A stretch of 64,000 bases of DNA, taken from Chitinophagales bacterium. GTDB lineage: Bacteria; Bacteroidota; Bacteroidia; Chitinophagales; UBA8649. The position numbers and the translations under genes were made by a program. The notes under the pieces are model-generated. The model saw nothing but the letters and a program-made list of their open reading frames with translations, made no database searches and was not told the origin of the DNA. Positions 26,491 through 33,300 of the stretch are shown here, piece by piece (position 1 is the first letter of the stretch; every line of letters starts with the position of its first letter). The stretch is from contig JACJYS010000001.1 of assembly GCA_020635995.1 (NCBI GenBank), positions 806,001-870,000 of the forward strand. The letters are read 5' to 3'.

Positions 26491-27897
26491 TTAATACAAT
26501 ATTGCTCCTATATCAAAAGGATTGTTGTGTAGATTGCAATAATAGTCGTATAAATAGGTAGAATTTGTACCTGTAGCTATGCATGGAGAGTTATCTCTTA
26601 AATGAAAATCACCTTCTTGCATATTTTCAAACTGTGGATTTTGGTTAAAAATACAGTTTGTGTAGGTGCTGGTATCTGTGTTTAAAGATGTTTTTACTAA
26701 ACAGTTTTGTAGGTCAAAATTAAAATCGGCAATGTCATCATTGTTTATAGAAAACTCATCATTTTTGCTTCCGTAAATAATACAATTGGTAAAATTAGCA
26801 GCAGTTAAATTGCCATAGCCACCTTGTGTTCCATTACTTGCATAATTAGATAAAGCAACGGCAGCTTGCTCTCCTGTTCCGTAAAAGGTGCAATTTGTAA
26901 AATCGTAATTTCCGCCCATGGCTAAGGTAGCCAATCCATTTCCTGCACTATAGAAAATAGAATTATTGCATTCCACATTGGCATTTAAACAAAATAAGGC
27001 GGTATTTGATGTGTTTTTAATTTTTACTTTATCCAGCACTAATTGTGGTTGGTTGCTTTGACTAAAAGTGCTAAAATCATCAAAAATCCACCTTCCTAAA
27101 ATACCATAAGTGGCATTGTTTATTATGGTGTTATGAAACGTGCCGGTAGCTCCATTTCTTAGTACTATGCCCAGCCAAAGTCCTTTCATATCGTCATAAA
27201 TCAATCCGTTAGGCAAGTCTTCTATTCTATCGCTTTGCAACACTACAGAGTCCATGCAGTTGGGTTCGCCTATAGTTAGTGGTCCGTCAGAAAAAATGCC
27301 ACTTCCTGCGGTAAAATAAACTTTGCAGCCAGCTTTTATTTGCAACGAGCCAAAACTTTCAATACCTACACCGGGGAAAGAATCATTTCTAACTACTACG
27401 TGTGGTTTGTCGTTGTTCCAAATAGAATCGCCCGTAATAACTTCTCCGTAATGAAAATAAGCATTTTGTCCCCAAGCTCGCAAATACGATTTTTGAACTA
27501 TACCGTTGTAGTGGTATTCAATTTCATCTAATAAAACAAAAGGATTGTTTTGATTGTTTGGGTCAACGGTTACTTCGGCAAAGATGTAGATGTAATCTTT
27601 TGCCGGAATTTCAATGTTTTCAATTATTCTGCCAGGTTCGCCATCTACATTTATTCTAAATTGTGTGCCCGGTAAGCCCATTAGCTCAACTTTATCTAAT
27701 TTAACGGTTTCTTTTAGCGTGTTTTCTACTTTAAAGTATCTTGTTATGCTACCAACAGATGTAAAAACGGTATCAAAAGTAAGTGTATCGGCAGAAAATT
27801 TAAGTACTTCATCGCTACCGGAATAAAGTCTATCTTTTTTGCAAGAAGTAGCAAAAAGCAAAGCGGTAAGCAAAAAAAGTATGACAATTTGTTTCAT
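26491..27897 (-). CDS. right-handed beta-helix lipoprotein
   Basis: A lipoprotein signal ends at FATSC (Cys19). Residues 35-130 form a beta domain of the type seen before Bacteroidota beta-helix proteins (KFSADTLTFDTVFTSVGS, FKVENTLKETVKLD). From about 185 to 460 there are repeated short strands with N- and G-rich turns (YFTAGSGIFSDGPLTI, NTIINNATYGI, NCTFYGTGEQ, NCIIYGSKN), a parallel beta-helix. Proteins of this design bind or cleave polysaccharides or act as adhesins; no catalytic residues can be named. It lies upstream of the patatin gene on the same strand. Confidence 0.78.
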   Translation of the reverse strand: MKQIVILFLLTALLFATSCKKDRLYSGSDEVLKFSADTLTFDTVFTSVGSITRYFKVENTLKETVKLDKVELMGLPGTQFRINVDGEPGRIIENIEIPAKDYIYIFAEVTVDPNNQNNPFVLLDEIEYHYNGIVQKSYLRAWGQNAYFHYGEVITGDSIWNNDKPHVVVRNDSFPGVGIESFGSLQIKAGCKVYFTAGSGIFSDGPLTIGEPNCMDSVVLQSDRIEDLPNGLIYDDMKGLWLGIVLRNGATGTFHNTIINNATYGILGRWIFDDFSTFSQSNQPQLVLDKVKIKNTSNTALFCLNANVECNNSIFYSAGNGLATLAMGGNYDFTNCTFYGTGEQAAVALSNYASNGTQGGYGNLTAANFTNCIIYGSKNDEFSINNDDIADFNFDLQNCLVKTSLNTDTSTYTNCIFNQNPQFENMQEGDFHLRDNSPCIATGTNSTYLYDYYCNLHNNPFDIGAILY

Positions 27898-27982
27898 AGT
27901 TTCATTATAAACTGAATAATCAATTTTTTATTTTGCAAAGCAAAGGATTAATAAAGTAATTTCATAATGAAGTATTCTTATT

Positions 27983-28747
27983 TTACGAAAGTTTGTAGAA
28001 ATCTTTTATACAATTTGAATAATAACAGTAATCAATGTTATAATTAATTTGAAATTTAGTGGGGAATTTTGCATTTAGTGGAACTAACATTAATCTGTTT
28101 TTCCCATCAAATTTTATTTTCTTTTCAATTTGTCTGTTGTCAAATGCTGTATCAAAATAAAATAAATAAGGGTAAATCCAGCTATAATATTCTTTTAAAT
28201 TGTAAGTTATTTCTGATTGGGTAATGATTTCGGGATTTTTATTACATAACAATTCTTGAAATTCTATACAATTAAAAACTTGGTGGTCTTGTTTAGTTGC
28301 TATAAAATTAAATTGTGGGTCAATAAATAACCATTTATTTTGCTCTTTTATAAATGTTTCTACAACTACATGACCTGCTCCAAACTCTCTTGTTTCTACA
28401 TCTTTTGTTTTTAGCGAAACTATTCTTGATTTTATTCCTAAAGAATTTAAACAAGCCGAAGTAACAATTGAATACTCAACACATCTGAATTGTTTGCCTT
28501 TTTGTGCTTCTTCAATAATGTAAATAGGGTCGTATTTTTTAGGTTCATTTCCTCCGTCATGTTCCCAAAGATTATGAACCCATTTTGTAATAACAACTAC
28601 TTTTTCAATAGAACTTTTGCAATCCTCTACTAATTTTTCTAAACTAAATTTTGACTTAAGAGCTATTGAAAATTCACTTTCGGGGTTTTCAAAATAATAT
28701 TTGATTTCGGAATTTTCGTTAACAGTATCAAATTTAAGTGTTTTCAT
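27983..28747 (-). CDS. transglutaminase-like cysteine protease-fold protein
   Basis: A transglutaminase-like core with the full triad: Cys89 in GKQFRCVEYS, His126 in GAGHVVVE and Asp143 in WLFIDPQFN. There is no signal peptide, so it should be cytoplasmic. The family includes peptidases, peptide N-glycanase relatives and transglutaminases, so the reaction cannot be named. The gene is 254 residues and stands alone. An insertion sequence sits only 36 bp (counted to its target duplication) upstream of the ATG, so the native promoter may be displaced. Confidence 0.78.
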   Translation of the reverse strand: MKTLKFDTVNENSEIKYYFENPESEFSIALKSKFSLEKLVEDCKSSIEKVVVITKWVHNLWEHDGGNEPKKYDPIYIIEEAQKGKQFRCVEYSIVTSACLNSLGIKSRIVSLKTKDVETREFGAGHVVVETFIKEQNKWLFIDPQFNFIATKQDHQVFNCIEFQELLCNKNPEIITQSEITYNLKEYYSWIYPYLFYFDTAFDNRQIEKKIKFDGKNRLMLVPLNAKFPTKFQINYNIDYCYYSNCIKDFYKLS

Positions 28748-28782
28748 TATTTTTCTGTCATTGCATATTTAGTGGCAAAAAT

Positions 28783-28790
28783 AATAATTC
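28783..28790. repeat. target-site duplication, left
   Basis: AATAATTC, repeated exactly at 30017-30024 on the far side of the insertion sequence. Eight bases is the usual duplication for IS256-family elements. Confidence 0.75.
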
Positions 28791-28923
28791 GGAGTAATGG
28801 ACAAAAATTAGGCTATTTTTCGGACGTGAAGTTCTAATGGACATTTTTTAGGCTCTATTTTTTATGGTTTTTAGGATTGTCAAATTTAATTTTCCAAATT
28901 TGTGTTGTCTATATAAACGGAAG

Positions 28924-29014
28924 CGAGCTCTGCTGGAGAGCAACTCGTTAGGGATAATGTAGATGCTCGATAAAAATATCGGTACTATGGACTGCTAAAA
29001 TTAGGAGTCCATAG
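28924..29014 (-). other. structured non-coding tail of the insertion sequence
   Basis: Three consecutive stems: CGAGCTCT with AGAG-caa-CTCG (28924-28947, 8 bp with a bulge), CGATA-aaaa-TATCG (28968-28981), and a perfect 9-bp CTATGGACT/AGTCCATAG (28985-28993 with 29006-29014). They lie 17 bp after the transposase stop codon. They may be a terminator or a structured RNA; no coding frame is seen. Confidence 0.4.
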
Positions 29015-29030
29015 CTATTTTTGGAGAGCT

Positions 29031-29941
29031 TTATGCCTTTAAAAACTCATCTATAAATTTAATTTTTCTTTTTTTAGATAATCCATTGTGGTTTCTTAGT
29101 TTATTCTTTAAGTCTGCAAAATGACCATCAATAGCATTGGTGGTGTTTGGAATATTAAGTTCTATATAATCGTACCAGGTAAATAACCAAGGTAAATTAT
29201 TTTTTAAACTTCTATATGCACTTCGTATTTTTTTATGTGTATAAAAGGATTTATTTGTAACGGGGTTAATAGTTCTTTCATTGAGAAAGTCTTCCCATTT
29301 ATTAAACCATAAATCTAAAGCTCCTGTAAAAGATTCTTTATCTGTTTGCTTCATTAAATTGACAACTTCCATTAGTTCTTTAGATGCTATAAGTTTGGGG
29401 TTCTTGGTTAAATATCTTCGTATAATTGCAGATTGATGAAATTGACACATTTGAACAGGAACATCAAATGATTGGATTAAACCTTTTCTTCCATCACAAA
29501 CAATACCATTAATCTTAAACCCTAAAGATTTTAATTCATTGATTCCCTTGATATATAAAGCATTTGTTTCTGTCCTGACATAGTACTTCAATAAATTCTC
29601 TTTTGTTAGACTATCCTTAAACAACATAACGCCAAAGTTCCTTCCCCAGTAGGTTGTATCCATAAGAACAATTACTTCTCTTGGAACTTTTGATTTTAAT
29701 TCAACTAAAATAGAATCCAATCTTCTTTGAATGGTTTTTACTGAACATGTATATCTAATAGCAAGTTGAGAATAGGTTTGTTTTCCATACAAGTATTCAT
29801 CCCAAAGAATCTTATTGTCAATCCTATTACCTCCTAAAAATTGTTTCCCACAATAAGAGCATTTATACAATTGAACACCTTTAACTTTTCCATTTTTCTT
29901 GGTAAATCCTTTACCACAGCTTAAGCACTTTTTTTATTCAT
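29031..29941 (-). pseudogene. IS256-family transposase, zinc-ribbon variant, frameshifted near the start
   Basis: The open frame from a TTG at 29870 encodes 279 residues of an IS256-type transposase: VLMDTTYWG (Asp71), GIVCDGRKG (Asp126), CQFHQ, and NTTNAIDGHFADLK. Family members as I recall them have Glu in the last motif, where this one has Asp248. A second CxxC pair begins the frame (YKCSYC). The first CxxC (CLSCGKGF) is encoded just upstream in the same frame, but the only ATG (29941) reads AAT AAA AAA AGT GCT TAA and is off by one at an A7 run (29929-29935). One extra A, or a -1 ribosomal slip on the A-run, would restore a full zinc ribbon. So it is either decayed, mis-sequenced or uses programmed frameshifting. 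Confidence 0.75.
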
Positions 29942-30016
29942 AATCTTTGATTGCCCTCAAAGCTAATAATTATAACTGTTACAGCGATTCCTATCCTAAA
30001 AAATGTCCATTAAGCC

Positions 30017-30024
30017 AATAATTC
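30017..30024. repeat. target-site duplication, right
   Basis: AATAATTC, identical to 28783-28790; marks the right boundary of the insertion sequence. Confidence 0.75.
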
Positions 30025-30049
30025 CAATACAGTTAAGTTAATTAGTGTT

Positions 30050-30090
30050 CTACACTCGTGCCACGACTCCAAGTCGTGGCACGAGTGTAG
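30050..30090. repeat. 19-bp perfect palindrome (REP-like)
   Basis: CTACACTCGTGCCACGACT (30050-30068) and its exact reverse complement (30072-30090) flank the 3-base loop CCA. The stem is G+C-richer than its surroundings. It is much longer than a normal terminator, has no T-run, and lies 26 bp outside the insertion sequence. It resembles repetitive extragenic palindromes; I see only one copy in this window. Confidence 0.65.
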
Positions 30091-30103
30091 CCAATAAAAG
30101 AAC

Positions 30104-30240
30104 GTCTTTGCGAGTGAGATACGAACGAAGTAATCTATTCAAAAAAAATCTTCCTCAAATCGTCATTGCCGTGCACTTGCCTCTATCTCTACCTGCCTCC
30201 GCAGGTATGACGTTTTAGGGAAAGGTTAGGCTTTTATAGC
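30104..30240. repeat. intergenic dispersed-repeat remnants
   Basis: GTCTTTGCGAG (30104-30114) recurs at 11083-11093. A CCTGC-ctcc-GCAGG hairpin lies near 30201-30214, with TGACGTTTTAGG after it, and a CCTCCTCGGGGGAC motif near 30263. No coding frame is convincing between 30091 and 30328. The tail 30275-30306 is a low-complexity run of TAATTA and CTTAATTACC words. Confidence 0.4.
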
Positions 30241-30328
30241 ATGGTTTTAGCCTCTAAATCCTCCTCGGGGGACTTTCCTTAATTATACCTAATTACTTAA
30301 TTACCTTTATAGTCTGTAGATATAAGTG

Positions 30329-33300
30329 TTACCTCAACAATGTTATACTTCCTTTATCGGAAACTACATCATCATTTAGGAATGTAATTTTAATGTAGTA
30401 ATTATATACGCCCGGATTTTGGTCTTTACCTTTGTATGTGCCATCCCACTCTGGGTCAATAGAACTTGACTCAAATATTTTTTCGCCCCAGCGGTTAAAT
30501 ACCATCATATCTATATATTTTATATGATTTCCATATACTTTAAATGTATTGTTGGTATTGTCAAACCCACTTGGTGTAAAGGCGTTAGGTATAAAATACT
30601 GATTGGGGTTAAGCACTTCTACATAAATATCTGCATAAGCTTGGCAGCCATTTTCGTCTGTAAAAACTAATGCGTATTCTGTACTTTGGTAGGTATTAAC
30701 AAAAGGCTCTGCACAGTCGGTACAGCTTAATCCTTCTGCTGGCGACCACTCATATTGATATACTGTACCTGATGCAGATGTCATATTTGCACTCATGGTA
30801 AATGTTTGTCCTAATGTAATGCTTGTATCTCCAGGGTTAATTTCTACAAAAACAGGGTCTGGGTCATTTAACTGTACTTGAATACTGGTTTCGCAACCAT
30901 TAACATCTGTAACACTTGCTACATAGTTTCCTTCAGCTATATTTAAGAAAATACCATTGCTATTTGTGGTACTACCTAAAGTATAAATATAAGGTGTGGA
31001 AGTGCTATTAACTGTACCTCCTGTAGCGGTTAATATTACTTGTCCGTTGTCATTGCCAAAACAAGATGGATTAATTACACTATCACTTAGCATTAATTCC
31101 GTTGGTTCTGCAATTTGTACTACTAAAGTATGCTCGCAACCATTGGCATCCTGTACCCACGTAGCATAATCTCCGGCAGGCAAGTTGCTAAATAAGCCTG
31201 TTGAGTTTTGTAGTGTATTATTATTTACTAAGAAATAAGTGTAAGGAGTTGCTCCATTATAAGCACTCAGTTGCACGCTTCCACTTTCTTCGCCAAAGCA
31301 AAGAACATCACTAACATTAGCCAATAAACTATCTACACCGCTTTGATTATTTATTTGAGCTGTGCCATTAGTGCTACAGCCGGCATTATCTTGAACCACT
31401 ATATTGTAGCTACCTTGTGATAGATTATCAAATACATTACTTGATTGGAAATTAGCTCCGCCATCAATACTATATGATAAAGGTGTTGTTCCGTCTATTG
31501 CGGTTATGGTAATACTTCCATCTGCACTATTACAATTTTCATCTGTTGCTGTAATATCAGTAATAGAAGGATTTGTGCTACTGGCTATTTGTGCTGTAGT
31601 ATTGGTAGAGCAGTTATTGGCATCATTTACTACAATATTATATGTACCTGCTGTCAATCCTGTAAAAGAACCACTACTTTGTGTTGTTGTGCCTCCGTCT
31701 ATACTATAAGTTAATGGAGCTACACCTCCAGAGGCTGTAATGGTAATAGTTCCGTTTGCATTACCACAAGAAGTATTAACTGTGGCAACATTTGAAATAG
31801 CAGGTCCACCAATATTGTTTATTTGAGCTGTGCTATTATCTGAACAGCCACTGGCATCTTCAACTACTATACTGTAAGAACCACTCGGCTCGGTATTAAA
31901 AATATTGCTTGTTTGAAAAGTAGAACCACCATCTATACTATAAGAAAGTGGAGCAGTACCTCCCGAAGCAGTTATGGTAATAGAGCCATCGGCATTTCCG
32001 CATGTAGCATCTGTTGTAGTTACATTACTTATAGTAGGGCTACTACTACTTGAAATATTTGCAGTAGCTGTAGCTGGGCAGTTATTAGCATCATTTACTA
32101 CTATATTATATGTACCCGCTGTCAATCCTGTAAATGAACCACTACTTTGTGTTGTTGTGCCTCCGTCTATACTATATGTTAATGGAGCTGTACCACCTGT
32201 GGCTGTAATGGTAATAGTTCCATTTGTATTGCCACAAGAAGTATTAACCGTAGCAACATTTGAAATAGTAGGACCATTAGCATTGCTAATAGTGGCGGTG
32301 CTATCATCTACGCAAAGGTTAGCATCTCTAACATAAACGGTATAAGAACCTGCACCTTGATTAGAAAATACATTACTTGCTTGATAAGTTGTACCGTCTA
32401 TACTATATTGTAAAGGAGCAGTACCTCCAGAGGCTGTAATGGTAATAGTTCCATCATTGTTTCCACAGGTAGCAGGAGTATTAGTTACATCGGTAATAAT
32501 AGCTCCGCCTGTATTGCTGATAGTAGTAGTACTATCATCTACGCATAAATTGGCATCTCTAACATACACGGTATAAGAGCCTGCACTTTGGTTAGAAAAT
32601 ACATTACTTGCTTGATAAGTTGTACCGTCTATACTATATTGTAAAGGAGCAGTTCCTCCCGATGCGGTAATGGTTATTGTTCCGTCATTGTTTCCACAGC
32701 TTGTAGGCGTATTAGTTACATCGGTAATAATAGCTCCGCCTGCATTGCTGATAGTAGTAGTGCTATCATCTACACATAAGTTGGTATCTCTAACATACAC
32801 GGTATAAGAACCTGCACTTTGATTAGAAAATACATTACTTGCTTGATAAGTAGAACCGTCTATACTGTATTGTAAAGGAGCAGTTCCTCCAGAGGCTGTA
32901 ATGGTAATGGTGCCATCAGCGTTTCCACAACTGGCTGGCGTAGTTGAAATAGCATTAATTGATGATCCATTCACAGAAACAGTTTCTATACTACTAGCAG
33001 GGCAAGTACCTAATAAGCTATATTCTATACTATATGTTGTTCCAGATACTTCATTACTTATTTCTCCTGTTGTTGAATTAATTGAAGCTCCGTCAGAAGG
33101 TATAGGGTTGAATGTAAATATACCTCCCACTGTTGTAATATTTGTAGGTCCATTAATTGTACCATAACAAAAATCATTAAAATTAAAAGAAGCGTCTGTT
33201 TGTGTAGGATTTATTAAAGTATCTTCAAAAGTTTGTTGACATGTAGATCCTGAATTAATTATTGTTACCGTAAAATTATCAAACCACATAGAGTATTCAG

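Larger units (their letters stand above)
28791..30016 (-). mobile_element. IS256-related insertion sequence (1226 bp)
   Basis: The element is bounded by AATAATTC direct repeats. Its ends are imperfect inverted repeats of 22 bases: the left begins GGAGTAATGGACA and the right, read inward on the minus strand, begins GGCTTAATGGACA; both end TTAGG at base 22. A second end-like copy lies inside the left end at 28835-28852 and is a perfect 18-bp inverted partner of 29995-30012. The single transposase gene reads on the minus strand, leaving a 240-bp non-coding tail with three hairpins. The clean target duplication points to fairly recent insertion, but the transposase start is frameshifted. Confidence 0.85.

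Noticed and set aside
31330..32980. Regular repeats considered as a CRISPR array or assembly artefact
   Set aside because: The 231-base period keeps an open frame with SprB-type domains, so these are coding repeats; miscounting in assembly remains possible.
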